NCBI GenBank assembly: GCA_023262325.1
Contig: JALRBS010000111.1
Coordinates: 1 to 32,465, forward strand
Length of the DNA stretch: 32,465 bases
Source of the DNA: Ilumatobacteraceae bacterium
Lineage (GTDB): Bacteria; Actinomycetota; Acidimicrobiia; Acidimicrobiales; Ilumatobacteraceae
Direction of reading: 5' to 3'
Below are positions 8,264 to 16,264 of the stretch, piece by piece. How positions within the stretch are numbered: the stretch's first letter is position 1; the number at the start of each line of letters is the position of its first letter. The notes below the pieces were generated by a model that worked only from the letters and a program-made list of their open reading frames with translations, was not told where the DNA came from and made no database searches. The position numbers were made by a program, and so were the translations under genes.

Positions 8264-8590
8264 TCACATCCAGCGAAGCGGTACTGCGATGATGACGCGC
8301 CAGGAGTTCGAAAGGTCGACTGGTCCAAAGTGGCGCGAGTCCGTGCCCTCCGCAGGATTTTCAGCGAGCACGCTCCATCGGCCGTCCATCTCCCGGACGC
8401 CGACACGTTTGACGATCCACATTTCCGTGCCTTGGGGGTGACGAAAGACCCGTAACTGGCCCGAACGCACGCGACGAGATCGGACACAGAGGAGACCTTG
8501 TCCCGGAGCAAGCACCGGGACCATCGAGCGATCTGCAACACGAAAGCGGCGTAGCCACCAGTTCCGCTCGCCTCGAAGATGCGCCGACAC
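8264..8590 (-). CDS. sodX: nickel superoxide dismutase maturation protease, S26/S24-like
   Basis: A 108-residue serine peptidase of the signal-peptidase clan, diverging from sodN. The nucleophile is the Ser in DRSMVPVL (about residue 22) and the general base is the Lys in WIVKRVG (about residue 67); ENPAEGTDSR resembles the conserved GDN-type box of S26 enzymes. SodX trims the short NiSOD leader so that His1 becomes the free N-terminus that binds nickel. No membrane segment is visible, consistent with a cytoplasmic target. The GTG at 8590 was chosen because TACCCT lies 7 bases upstream; longer in-frame starts (for example 8743) would run into sodN on the other strand. Confidence 0.82.
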   Translation of the reverse strand: MSAHLRGERNWWLRRFRVADRSMVPVLAPGQGLLCVRSRRVRSGQLRVFRHPQGTEMWIVKRVGVREMDGRWSVLAENPAEGTDSRHFGPVDLSNSWRVIIAVPLRWM

Positions 8591-8597
8591 ACCGAGA

Positions 8598-8603
8598 AGG
8601 GTA
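8598..8603 (-). promoter_or_regulatory. candidate -10 element (TACCCT) for sodX
   Basis: Minus-strand TACCCT, 7 bases, then the GTG at 8590; no ribosome-binding site. It lies within the 74-base divergent region shared with sodN. Confidence 0.4.
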
Positions 8604-8664
8604 ATCTCGATGTCGTTGAGGGCAATTGACCTCAAACCAAGTGAAACTGCGTGAAGGAGACAAC

Positions 8665-9087
8665 ATGTTCGGACGACTGTTCGCGTCAGCCCCCGTGGCA
8701 CATGCGCACTGTGACCTGTACTGCGGTGTGTACGACCCCGCACAAGCGAAGATCGAGGCGCTTTCGGTGGTGAAGACGGCGCAGAAGTACCAGGACTCAG
8801 ACGACCCGGTATTCCGCGATCGTTGCATCTTTATCAAGGAACAGCGTGCCGAGGAGACCAAGCACCACCTCATGGTGCTGTGGGCCGACTTCTTCGCGCC
8901 AGCGCACTTCGAGCAGTTCCCGCAACTTCATGACCTGTTCTGGAAGGCGGTACATCAGGCAGGCGAGGCGAAGAAGTCAATGGACCCCGCCGTCGCCGAG
9001 CAACTGGTGTCCTACATCGACGAAATTGCCGCAATTTTCTGGCAGACCGAAAAGGGTCAGCAAATGGGCGTGTATCCACCCGCCTGA
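8665..9087 (+). CDS. sodN: nickel-dependent superoxide dismutase (NiSOD)
   Basis: A 140-residue precursor of NiSOD, which converts superoxide to oxygen and hydrogen peroxide in the cytoplasm. A 14-residue leader ending in Ala precedes the nickel hook HCDLYCGVYDPAQ, so the mature enzyme is 126 residues with His1, Cys2 and Cys6 as nickel ligands. The published hook motif is HCxxPCGxY; here position 5 is Tyr instead of Pro. The rest (IKEQRAEETKHH, EYW-like helical bundle, FWQTEKG) is typical. The ATG at 8665 has GAAGGAG five to ten bases upstream, so unlike its neighbours this message has a normal leader. sodX diverges 74 bases away. Confidence 0.96.
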   Translation: MFGRLFASAPVAHAHCDLYCGVYDPAQAKIEALSVVKTAQKYQDSDDPVFRDRCIFIKEQRAEETKHHLMVLWADFFAPAHFEQFPQLHDLFWKAVHQAGEAKKSMDPAVAEQLVSYIDEIAAIFWQTEKGQQMGVYPPA

Positions 9088-9117
9088 TCATTCGGCATCA
9101 CGATCAACGAACGACCC

Positions 9118-9151
9118 GTAGGGCGTCTGGCTTTATGGCCGGGCGCCCTAC
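9118..9151. terminator. inverted repeat between convergent sodN and desaturase genes
   Basis: GTAGGGCG (9118-9125) and CGCCCTAC (9144-9151) are perfect 8-base complements around an 18-base loop that can pair further (GGC/GCC). The right arm covers the stop codon of the minus-strand desaturase. It lies 30 bases after the sodN stop. No T-tract follows in either direction, so it may be a bidirectional, T-less terminator or an RNA-stabilising hairpin. Confidence 0.45.
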
Positions 9152-9921
9152 CTCGCGTGTGAACGTTGGGCGGTCACGAGTTTCAACTCGTCAAGACGAA
9201 CGCGTGCGAGGTGAAGCCAGGTCATCGGCTTAATCAAAAACCATCCAAGATCGACCTCGTACCACCGATGAGCCAACTTGGCGGACGTAGGAGCCGCGTG
9301 GTGATTGTTATGTAGCCCTTCGCCAGCGGTAAGAAACGCGAGCCACTGCAGGTTGGTCGCCGAGTTGTCGTACGGTCGACGTCCGAAATGATGTCCGATC
9401 GCATTCACCGCCGAGGAAGCCGCAATGTAGTAGTTGATGTGCACGACGGATGCGACAAGTGCAACCCACGGACCGAAAAGCACGACCAAAAGTGCAATTC
9501 CGGTTGCGAGGCCAAGCAACGCATGGTCGAGTAGGGCGCGGTCGAGACGGTCAGGTTTCAAATCTCGTGCAAACTTCTCGACGTTTGATTCATCGCGCGC
9601 TGCCCGGCGATACATCGCATAGTTGCGAAGTTGCACCCGCCACCAACCGTGAACTGCCGGAGAGTGCGGGTCGTCCACCGTATCCGTGTGGGCGTGGTGC
9701 TTTCGGTGCACCGCAACCCATTGACGAGGGCGAATTCCTGTCGTCATCCAAAGCCCGATTCGAAACGCAACCGTCGCAATTGGCGAAAACGTCACGGCTC
9801 GATGCGAGAGCCCACGGTGAAGGAACACCGTTGTGATGAGATTCGCAAGTGTGGTGATGGCGACGCCGATCAGGGTTCCGACGGCGATGAGCACAAATGG
9901 TGATGAGCCAACCGAGAACAC
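9148..9921 (-). CDS. membrane fatty acid (acyl-CoA type) desaturase
   Basis: A 257-residue di-iron integral-membrane desaturase. The three histidine boxes are present: HRGLSH (residues 35-40), HRKHH (72-76) and HNNHH (204-208), with an additional conserved HH at 177-178. Hydrophobic stretches at about 8-32, 48-62 and 135-170 give the usual four membrane spans. It probably introduces a delta-9-type double bond into membrane acyl chains; regiospecificity and electron donor cannot be read from sequence. Homologues are often about 300 residues, so this is a compact form. The GTG start at 9921 follows TATGTT by 6 bases; the out-of-frame ATG at 9923 leads to an early stop. Confidence 0.9.
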   Translation of the reverse strand: MFSVGSSPFVLIAVGTLIGVAITTLANLITTVFLHRGLSHRAVTFSPIATVAFRIGLWMTTGIRPRQWVAVHRKHHAHTDTVDDPHSPAVHGWWRVQLRNYAMYRRAARDESNVEKFARDLKPDRLDRALLDHALLGLATGIALLVVLFGPWVALVASVVHINYYIAASSAVNAIGHHFGRRPYDNSATNLQWLAFLTAGEGLHNNHHAAPTSAKLAHRWYEVDLGWFLIKPMTWLHLARVRLDELKLVTAQRSHAR

Positions 9922-9927
9922 ATGCGG

Positions 9928-9933
9928 AACATA
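9928..9933 (-). promoter_or_regulatory. candidate -10 element (TATGTT) for the desaturase
   Basis: Minus-strand TATGTT followed by 6 bases and the GTG at 9921. It is within the 139-base divergent region facing the acyl-CoA synthetase gene, which otherwise shows nothing I can name. Confidence 0.45.
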
Positions 9934-10046
9934 TCACCACCACAGAGGTGGAATTTGACCTGGGCTTCTCGTGCTGAACCGTTCGCGCCGTTGCGACACG
10001 ATCGAGTGCCCGCGGAATGCTCTCCGCAACGGCTGCCTCGCGTGGC

Positions 10047-10052
10047 TAGCGT
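10047..10052 (+). promoter_or_regulatory. candidate -10 element (TAGCGT) for the acyl-CoA synthetase gene
   Basis: TAGCGT followed by 8 bases and ATG at 10061, predicting a leader of zero to two bases. CAGG lies in the gap but would be too close to the RNA end to work as a ribosome site. Confidence 0.4.
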
Positions 10053-10060
10053 TGTCAGGT

Positions 10061-12244
10061 ATGACTTCCCCCGAACGAGAGCACGCGCCCGCATCGACAT
10101 GGTCGGAGGTCGAATCAAAGGCACTCGTGAGCAGATTTGGCGTTCCGTTTGCTGAAGAACACGTGGCCGCAACGGTCGAAGCAGCAGTCGCAGCGGCAGA
10201 AGCCATTGGAGGTCCGGTTGCCGTCAAACTCAATGGTGACGCGATCGCTCATAAGACGGAACGGGGGCTCGTTCGATTGGGACTCAGCGATGCATCGGCG
10301 GTTACCCGTGCGGCAACCGAACTCCTCGATGCAGCACGACCTGAGGACGGTGAGGTCAATCTGCTTGTCGCCCCGATGATCAAGGGCGCTCGAGAATTCA
10401 TCACCGGAATGATTCGTGACCCGCAGTTCGGTCCGATGGTGATGCTCGGGGTTGGAGGCATTCTCGCTGAGGCGATCGCTGACGTCGCATTTCGTCCCGC
10501 ACCACTCGATGAAATAAGCGCCGGCGAACAGATCGATAGCCTGCGCATGCAGGAACTATTTGGTCCATTTCGCGGCGAGTCGGCGGTGAATCGAGCGGCG
10601 CTCATACGGGTGCTCGTCGGTCTTGGCGAACTCGCAGAGGCGCATCCCGAGATTCGTAGCGTTGACGTCAATCCGCTCATCATCAACTCGAACGGTGATC
10701 CAATTGCAGTCGATGCGCTCGTGGAAACCGGTGATATCGGAGCTGGACCCGCCGGCACCGCAGCAGCGGGGAGCCACTACTCGGATGAAGCGTTCCGCGC
10801 CTTATTCGAACCACAAGGTGTCGTCGTTACCGGCGCGTCAAGCCACCCGGGGAAATTTGGTTTTGTGGCACTGCACAACCTGCTTGCTGCGGGATATTCC
10901 GGAACTGTTCAGGCGACAAATCGTTCGGGAGAGGAAGTGCTCGGCATTTCGACCGTGGGCGACCTTGCCGACATCGAAGTCGGCACCGCCGACCTCATGT
11001 TCGTGTGCACGCCAGCGTCGGGCAACATCGAACTTCTCGAAACCGCCGCCGCCAAGGGAATTCGCGCCGCCTTTCTCACCTCGGCGGGGTACGGCGAAGC
11101 GGGTGAAGAGGGCAAACGTGCTGAGGCCGAACTCGTCGAGACGGCGAGGCGTCTCGACATACTGCTCGCAGGTCCAAACGGACAAGGTGTCGTGTCCACC
11201 CCGGCATCGCTCTGTGCACAGATCGTCGCCCCATATCCGCCTAGCGGCAAGATTGGGGTCGCGTCACAGTCCGGGAATTTCGTCTCAAGTTTCCTCAATC
11301 TGTCCCGCGCGACACAGGTCGGCGTATCTCGAGCAGTGTCCGCAGGTAACGCGGCAGCCGTCAACGTGGCTGATTATCTTGACTTCTACTCGCGTGACGA
11401 CGCAACCGCGGTGTCGCTTGCGTACATCGAGGGAATCTCTGACGGACAGACCCTCATGCGACGACTAGGTGATGCCGCATCGCGCAAGCCACTCGTCGTC
11501 TTGAAGGGTGGCGCCACGGCTGGAGGTGCGCGAGCCGCCGCAAGCCATACCGGCGCACTTGCTGCCGACGACAAAATATTCGATGGATCATGTCGCTCGG
11601 TCGGCATCACGCGCGTTCAGTCGGTTGAGGAAGCGTTTGATGCCGCAGCGACCTTCGCCACTCAGCCACTTCCAGCAGGACCGAATGTCGTCATCTTGAC
11701 AACTGCGGGCGGATGGGGCGTCGTCACCTCGGATGCAGTGACGCGCGACCACGACCTCAATTTGATGGCGTTGCCTGAGGACCTGCTTCGGGAGATTGAT
11801 GAACACCTGCCGCCTCGATGGAGTCGCAACAACCCAGTTGACTGCGCCGGTGGTGAGACGCGTGACACGATTCCAACCGTGCTCGGACTCATTGCCCGCC
11901 ACCCCGATGTGCATTCCGTGATTTATCTCGGACTTGGTATTCAGTCGAATCAGGCTCGCGAGATGCGTTCCGGCAGGTTCTTCCCTGACCACGGGATCGA
12001 GCGAATTGTTGAGTATCACGAACGTCAAGATCGACGTTTCGCGGAAGCGGCAGCAGAGCTCAGCGTTGAAACTGGCAAGCCAATTCTCGTTGCGACGGAA
12101 CTTGCGGTTGCAGACCCCATGAATGCGGGTCCCGTGGCAGTTCGCGAATCCGGAAGGTTGTGCTACGCAACCGGCGATCGTGCGGTCGTCGCACTCGGTC
12201 ACATGTGGCGATACGCCCAGTTTCGGGAGCGACGCGGATCGTGA
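10061..12244 (+). CDS. acetate/acyl-CoA ligase, ADP-forming (NDP-forming acyl-CoA synthetase family)
   Basis: A 727-residue single-chain NDP-forming acyl-CoA synthetase, converting an acyl-CoA, ADP and phosphate to acid, CoA and ATP, or the reverse. Domain order is ATP-grasp first (about 1-225, with PVAVKLNGDAIAHKTERGLV and a C-terminal VDVNPL), a short Gly/Ala linker, a Rossmann CoA-binding domain (about 245-370, VVVTGASSHPGKFG, GPNGQG) and a succinyl-CoA-ligase-like domain with ASQSGN (401-406) and SHTGALA (495-501), where His496 should carry the phosphate. No acetyltransferase domain is present. The substrate is unknown. Its stop overlaps the next start (GTGA). The ATG at 10061 gives the natural N-terminus. 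Confidence 0.92.
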   Translation: MTSPEREHAPASTWSEVESKALVSRFGVPFAEEHVAATVEAAVAAAEAIGGPVAVKLNGDAIAHKTERGLVRLGLSDASAVTRAATELLDAARPEDGEVNLLVAPMIKGAREFITGMIRDPQFGPMVMLGVGGILAEAIADVAFRPAPLDEISAGEQIDSLRMQELFGPFRGESAVNRAALIRVLVGLGELAEAHPEIRSVDVNPLIINSNGDPIAVDALVETGDIGAGPAGTAAAGSHYSDEAFRALFEPQGVVVTGASSHPGKFGFVALHNLLAAGYSGTVQATNRSGEEVLGISTVGDLADIEVGTADLMFVCTPASGNIELLETAAAKGIRAAFLTSAGYGEAGEEGKRAEAELVETARRLDILLAGPNGQGVVSTPASLCAQIVAPYPPSGKIGVASQSGNFVSSFLNLSRATQVGVSRAVSAGNAAAVNVADYLDFYSRDDATAVSLAYIEGISDGQTLMRRLGDAASRKPLVVLKGGATAGGARAAASHTGALAADDKIFDGSCRSVGITRVQSVEEAFDAAATFATQPLPAGPNVVILTTAGGWGVVTSDAVTRDHDLNLMALPEDLLREIDEHLPPRWSRNNPVDCAGGETRDTIPTVLGLIARHPDVHSVIYLGLGIQSNQAREMRSGRFFPDHGIERIVEYHERQDRRFAEAAAELSVETGKPILVATELAVADPMNAGPVAVRESGRLCYATGDRAVVALGHMWRYAQFRERRGS

Positions 12245-13698
12245 CATCTCGGCGTCAACCGGTTGCACCGATCGTGGTGCTGCTCGTTGTCGCACTCATT
12301 CCCGCGGTTGCGTTGCTGATCGGCTGGCGTTCGCTGTCACGAAATGACGACACGCAAGGCGAGGTTGAAATTGAGCCATCGCTGTCGAGCGAGACAGCAT
12401 TCGTGCCCGGCGGTCGACAACTTTTGACCTTTCGGCGGGCGGCGATCGAACTTTCCGGTCAGGCCAACCGAGGGCAACTTGAGAGCGATCTTGCGGCTGT
12501 CACCCAACTCATGGCGCCGGCATCGTGCTTGGCGGTTTCAGTCGACGGTGTCGCCATCAGTGGAACGAGTGATGTTGCGGCCATCCCGGCAAGCACGATC
12601 AAAATTCTTGTCGCCGCAGCAGCCCTCGACGTGTTAGGTGACGATTTCACCTTTCGCACGACCGTTCTCGGCGAGCCGCCATCGTCGGGCGTTATCAACG
12701 GCGACGTGACACTCGTTGGGGGAGGCGACCCTCTGCTGAGCGGGGAATGGTACGCATCCTCAGGTCTCGATCGGTTCCCAGTATTTGGCGAGACCTCACT
12801 CGACGATCTCGCGCGACAGTTATCCGCGCTCGGAGTTCAGCGAATCACCGGATCGATTGTCGGCAATGGTTCCCGTTATGACAACGAGTGGTATTACGAC
12901 GAGTGGGGCGACGGCATCGCCGGTATTGAGGCCGGTCCGTTCGATGCGTTGCTGGCGAACGACGCGCGGGTTGAAGGCGACCAATACCGGTGGTCTGATC
13001 CAGCCGCAGGCGCGGCTGCAGAATTCGTCATTCGCCTCCGAGCGGCTGGAATTACCGTTGACGGTGGCTCACGCTCCGAAGAGGGTGAACCGAGAGGCAA
13101 CGAACTTGCAGCGGTCACATCTGGCCCGCTTGCCTTAGTGGTTGCTGAGATGCTCCAGAACAGCGACAACAACACAGCCGAAATGCTGTTAAAGGAAATT
13201 GGAGTTGCCACCTCGGGCGAGGGTTCACGCGACGCTGGTATTGCGGCAGTGGTTGACTTGCTGGAACAACAAGGAGTTTCGACCGATGGACTTGTCCTTG
13301 TTGATGGCAGCGGACTCTCCAATACGGCGAGAATTCGCTGTTCAACGCTTGTTGAGGTGCTCGACGGCGCCCATCCGAGTCTTCACGATGGTCTTGCCGT
13401 CGCGGGTGTGTCGGGAACGCTTGCATCGGTATTTACCGAAGGACCGATGACCGGTCGTCTTCATGGAAAGACGGGGACGCTGAGCAATATTCCGTTTGAC
13501 GCCGATCCACCCGCTGTGAAGGCGCTTGCTGGCGAGTTTGATGTCGGCGACGTTGGATCAGAGCGAATCCGGTTCGCGCTTGTACTCAACCAGTACATGG
13601 TCAATGATCAGGCAAATTATCGACCGATCTGGGACGCACTCGCCGCCGCGTTGTCAAGGTACCCCTCAGGGCCTGGAATCGCGGAGATGTCGCCGTGA
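12241..13698 (+). CDS. dacB: D-alanyl-D-alanine carboxypeptidase/endopeptidase, PBP4 type (peptidase S13)
   Basis: A 485-residue penicillin-binding protein of class C that trims the terminal D-Ala of peptidoglycan stem peptides or cuts D-Ala cross-links outside the membrane. Residues 10-29 form an N-terminal anchor or uncleaved signal. All three active-site motifs are intact: S118-T-I-K121, S308-D-N310 and K410-T-G412. The family signature LVGGGDPLLS occurs near 158-167. The GTG start overlaps the synthetase stop by 4 bases and its own stop overlaps the next start in the same way, so it is translationally coupled on both sides. The coupling to an acyl-CoA synthetase looks positional, not functional. 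Confidence 0.94.
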   Translation: MTSRRQPVAPIVVLLVVALIPAVALLIGWRSLSRNDDTQGEVEIEPSLSSETAFVPGGRQLLTFRRAAIELSGQANRGQLESDLAAVTQLMAPASCLAVSVDGVAISGTSDVAAIPASTIKILVAAAALDVLGDDFTFRTTVLGEPPSSGVINGDVTLVGGGDPLLSGEWYASSGLDRFPVFGETSLDDLARQLSALGVQRITGSIVGNGSRYDNEWYYDEWGDGIAGIEAGPFDALLANDARVEGDQYRWSDPAAGAAAEFVIRLRAAGITVDGGSRSEEGEPRGNELAAVTSGPLALVVAEMLQNSDNNTAEMLLKEIGVATSGEGSRDAGIAAVVDLLEQQGVSTDGLVLVDGSGLSNTARIRCSTLVEVLDGAHPSLHDGLAVAGVSGTLASVFTEGPMTGRLHGKTGTLSNIPFDADPPAVKALAGEFDVGDVGSERIRFALVLNQYMVNDQANYRPIWDALAAALSRYPSGPGIAEMSP

Positions 13699-15008
13699 GA
13701 GGCGTGATGCGACCGCTCGTCGCAGCGCTCGTGCCAGCCCTTGTCATCACCGGTTCGTGGAACTGGACAAAAGACCAAGTTCGATCGCAACCAGTCGACA
13801 CGGTTCCGACAATTCGCGAACAGGCGCTGAGCGTCTCGGCATCTCCATCCAATGTCATGACAATTCGACGAGCCTCCCCAACGATCGCCGCGTGGCACGA
13901 CGTTCGGCGTCAGGAAGCGGCGATCTCGGCGGCCGTTTCGTTGCTCGGTGAAGACTCGTGTCTTTTCATGCGAACCGCCGGAACACAAGTCGTCGATCGA
14001 AATGATGCAGTTCTCTACTCGCCATCGGTTGAAGCCCTTGCCACCCTTGCGGCGGCATTGACCGAACTTGGAGTGGACTGGCGCCCAACGACAACTCTTA
14101 GTGGAACCGAACCGGTCAACGGCGTAATTTCGGGGAACCTCACCATCGTTGGTGGGGGAGATGCTCAGTTAGGGACGAATGAGATCTCGGGAGACGCGCG
14201 GTCGGGCACGCTGCAGGTCACTCCAGTCGAGGCCCTCGCTGGTGCACTCGTTGCGATTGGCATCGTTGAAATCGATGGCGACATCGTCGGTGACAGTTCC
14301 ATCTTTGGCGACTCGGTCGTCACACCGGGCGAGGCGACCGAGTCTGCCGGTCTCATCATTGACGACGCTCGTGTGTTGTCCAGTCCACAAAATCGAGGTC
14401 TTGATCCCGCTCAAACAGCGGCTCGCACCTTTCTTGAAATCCTTCGGGAGTTCGGAATTGAGGTGAATGGCTCCGCTCGAACCGGGGTTGCCAAACCCGA
14501 AGAAGTAGGCCTCGCCTCAGTATTCGGCGAACGTTTGGGACAGGTTGTGCAATCCCTCATTTCACAAAATCTTGACGAAGGCAGATGGACGACGCTTATC
14601 GGAAACCTCGCGCAACAGCTTGAGATTGCACGCACCACGTCGACACCACAACGCGCGATTGTCGACATCCTTGAGGACATCGACATCAATGCGTCGGTGA
14701 ATGAAGACGGTGACGTCGTCATGTCATGCCGAGCAATTCGTCAACTCGTTGAGGCGCTGAGATCATTTGGGCTCGAACTTCCACCGGTGTTGATCGACGG
14801 TTTTGGGGACGGGGATGGCATCAGCCTCATCGACAGCGGAGTTTCGACGGTTGTTGCGGAATCGACCGGTGGGACTGAAGTGGCAGGAATGGGGCCGGTC
14901 GGCAATGTACGAGCAGCGGTGAGCGCGGTGCTCGCCGTGTTGAACCGCGACGGCGCAGTAACCGCAGCCGATGCGTTCGCGCCGAGCAAGGTCGTGGCCA
15001 GTGACTGA
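13695..15008 (+). CDS. S13/PBP4-like paralogue lacking catalytic residues (putative pseudoenzyme)
   Basis: A 437-residue protein whose scaffold matches the preceding DacB: VNGVISGNLTIVGGGDAQL (141-159) parallels SGVINGDVTLVGGGDPLL, and GIVEIDGDIVGDSS parallels the next strand. Hand alignment shows the active site is lost: SVEA (111-114) replaces STIK, LDE (293-295) replaces SDN, and STG (390-392) replaces KTG. A hydrophobic segment at 7-20 should export or anchor it. The frame is intact over its full length, so this is not a decaying pseudogene; it may bind peptidoglycan or regulate DacB. The GTG at 13695 has GGAG upstream and overlaps dacB; ATG at 13707 is an alternative. Confidence 0.85.
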   Translation: MRGVMRPLVAALVPALVITGSWNWTKDQVRSQPVDTVPTIREQALSVSASPSNVMTIRRASPTIAAWHDVRRQEAAISAAVSLLGEDSCLFMRTAGTQVVDRNDAVLYSPSVEALATLAAALTELGVDWRPTTTLSGTEPVNGVISGNLTIVGGGDAQLGTNEISGDARSGTLQVTPVEALAGALVAIGIVEIDGDIVGDSSIFGDSVVTPGEATESAGLIIDDARVLSSPQNRGLDPAQTAARTFLEILREFGIEVNGSARTGVAKPEEVGLASVFGERLGQVVQSLISQNLDEGRWTTLIGNLAQQLEIARTTSTPQRAIVDILEDIDINASVNEDGDVVMSCRAIRQLVEALRSFGLELPPVLIDGFGDGDGISLIDSGVSTVVAESTGGTEVAGMGPVGNVRAAVSAVLAVLNRDGAVTAADAFAPSKVVASD

Positions 15009-15615
15009 CTCGGAACAATCCGCAATTTTTCCCCTTTCCGCCGTCGTATTTCCAGGTACGGCGATACCTCTCAGGCTCTTCGAGGATCGCTACCTCGTCA
15101 TGATGCGAGATCTCCTCGCTCAGGACTCATCGCTCTCAGTTGCGATATGCCCGATCCTTCGCGGGCGAGAGGTGGGTGGCGGTGACACGCGATCCGACAC
15201 GGCCACAATGTGCGCGTTGAAAGAGGTGCGGGTTCACGACGATGGCACCTACACCTTGCTTGCGGTCGGCGTGTACCGGGTTCGCGTGGATACTTGGTTA
15301 CCTGACGATCCATATCCGAAGGGCCTTGTCGTCACGCTCCGTGATGAGGACTACCGCCCAACTGCCGACGACATTTACATAGCGCATGAATTAGCGACGA
15401 GTATTCTCAGACGGCTCGGCGCTGACATGCCACTTGAGGCAACAGTTGTGGTCGCCGATCCTGCGATGAGCGCATTTCGAATCGCCTCACTTGTGCCGAT
15501 CTCGGACCACGATCGGCACCTCATACTTGCTGAGGACAACCCATCTCGCCGATTGCAACTTTGTCGTTCAGCACTTGAGGACCTCGATGCGGCACTCACA
15601 TTTCGAGGTCGCTGA
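15001..15615 (+). CDS. Lon N-terminal (substrate-binding) domain protein
   Basis: A 204-residue stand-alone LAN/Lon-N domain protein. The N-terminus IFPLSAVVFPGTAIPLRLFEDRY (residues 9-31) is the hallmark of the Lon substrate-binding domain, followed by the pseudobarrel strands (VGVYRVRV) and a C-terminal helical part. No ATPase or protease domain follows. Such proteins are common in actinobacteria and their role is unknown; substrate recognition or adaptor function is the usual guess. The GTG at 15001 overlaps the previous stop by 8 bases, which couples it to the dac genes. After the stop a 68-base gap separates it from the next operon. Confidence 0.88.
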   Translation: MTDSEQSAIFPLSAVVFPGTAIPLRLFEDRYLVMMRDLLAQDSSLSVAICPILRGREVGGGDTRSDTATMCALKEVRVHDDGTYTLLAVGVYRVRVDTWLPDDPYPKGLVVTLRDEDYRPTADDIYIAHELATSILRRLGADMPLEATVVVADPAMSAFRIASLVPISDHDRHLILAEDNPSRRLQLCRSALEDLDAALTFRGR

Positions 15616-15683
15616 GTCATCCGCCCGGGTTCTGGTGTTCCATCAAAAATGGCAATGTTTCAAACGGGTGATAGACAGAGAAG

Positions 15684-16052
15684 GTGCGAGGTAAATCTCA
15701 ACGGACGCGAGAACGCTCGACAGGTCGAGCCGGATCTGTTGATTCGGTAATCGACGGTGTCGTCACATACGCACGGTCTCAAGTCGTCGATCCGCTGCGC
15801 GGTGCCGGACGATGGGTTGCCTGGGGTTTGCTCGGAGGTCTGCTCGTAAGTCTCGGCACCTCGTTCTTGCTCTTGGGCACGCTTCGGCTGGTTCAGACGG
15901 AATTCTCGACGTTGTCGGCGCCTGAGTCGCGCCTGTCCTGGATTCCATATTTTGTTGTCGTAGTTGTCGGTGTCATTGCCGTGGTTGTGACATTGAAAAA
16001 GATCAATCGAACAGAACTCATGTCAAAGCCAGGCGAGGAGCGAGGAAGATGA
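15684..16052 (+). CDS. small two-span membrane protein, holin-like (DUF1469-type)
   Basis: A 122-residue protein with a basic N-terminus and two membrane segments at about residues 44-70 (WVAWGLLGGLLVSLGTSFLL) and 86-104 (IPYFVVVVVGVIAVVV). This layout resembles the actinobacterial Phage_holin_3_6/DUF1469 proteins, which are chromosomal and not phage lysis genes in most genomes. The GTG at 15684 follows GAGAAG closely and a near -10 hexamer (TAGACA). The stop overlaps the next ATG by 4 bases. It opens the run leading to the tRNA thiolation genes. Confidence 0.75.
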   Translation: MRGKSQRTRERSTGRAGSVDSVIDGVVTYARSQVVDPLRGAGRWVAWGLLGGLLVSLGTSFLLLGTLRLVQTEFSTLSAPESRLSWIPYFVVVVVGVIAVVVTLKKINRTELMSKPGEERGR

Positions 16053-16264
16053 ACAACGATCAGACGTCTTCGCAGGCTCGTGAAGACCTTGAGGCGACGC
16101 TGTCAAATTTTCAAGATGGACTGCGCGGTCAGTTGTCCGACAAACGGCAAACCCTTGCGACGATTGGCATCGTTGCAGTCGCCGTCGTGACAGTGCTGGC
16201 CTACGCGCTCGGGCGACGTTCGGGAAAGCGTCGCTCCGCCATCGTCGATATCAGGCGACTGTGA
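16049..16264 (+). CDS. 71-residue single-span membrane protein
   Basis: A 71-residue protein: an acidic/polar helix (residues 1-34), one membrane segment (about 36-54, TLATIGIVAVAVVTVLAYAL), then a basic tail RRSGKRR that should sit in the cytoplasm. GAGGAAG precedes the ATG, which overlaps the previous stop; its own stop overlaps the next GTG. I do not recognise the family. Size and coupling to the holin-like protein suggest the two act together in the membrane. Confidence 0.72.
   Translation: MNNDQTSSQAREDLEATLSNFQDGLRGQLSDKRQTLATIGIVAVAVVTVLAYALGRRSGKRRSAIVDIRRL

Noticed and set aside
11588-12295. Minus-strand open frame of 235 codons.
   Set aside because: It is antisense to the conserved C-terminal domain of the acyl-CoA synthetase; its protein resembles nothing.
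13695-15008. Calling the second DacB-like gene a pseudogene.
   Set aside because: It has no frameshift or internal stop and is coupled to dacB; loss is limited to the active-site motifs, so a pseudoenzyme is the better reading.
15684-16052. Prophage holin or phage remnant.
   Set aside because: No other phage gene, integrase or attachment site is present; DUF1469-like proteins are common chromosomal proteins in actinobacteria.
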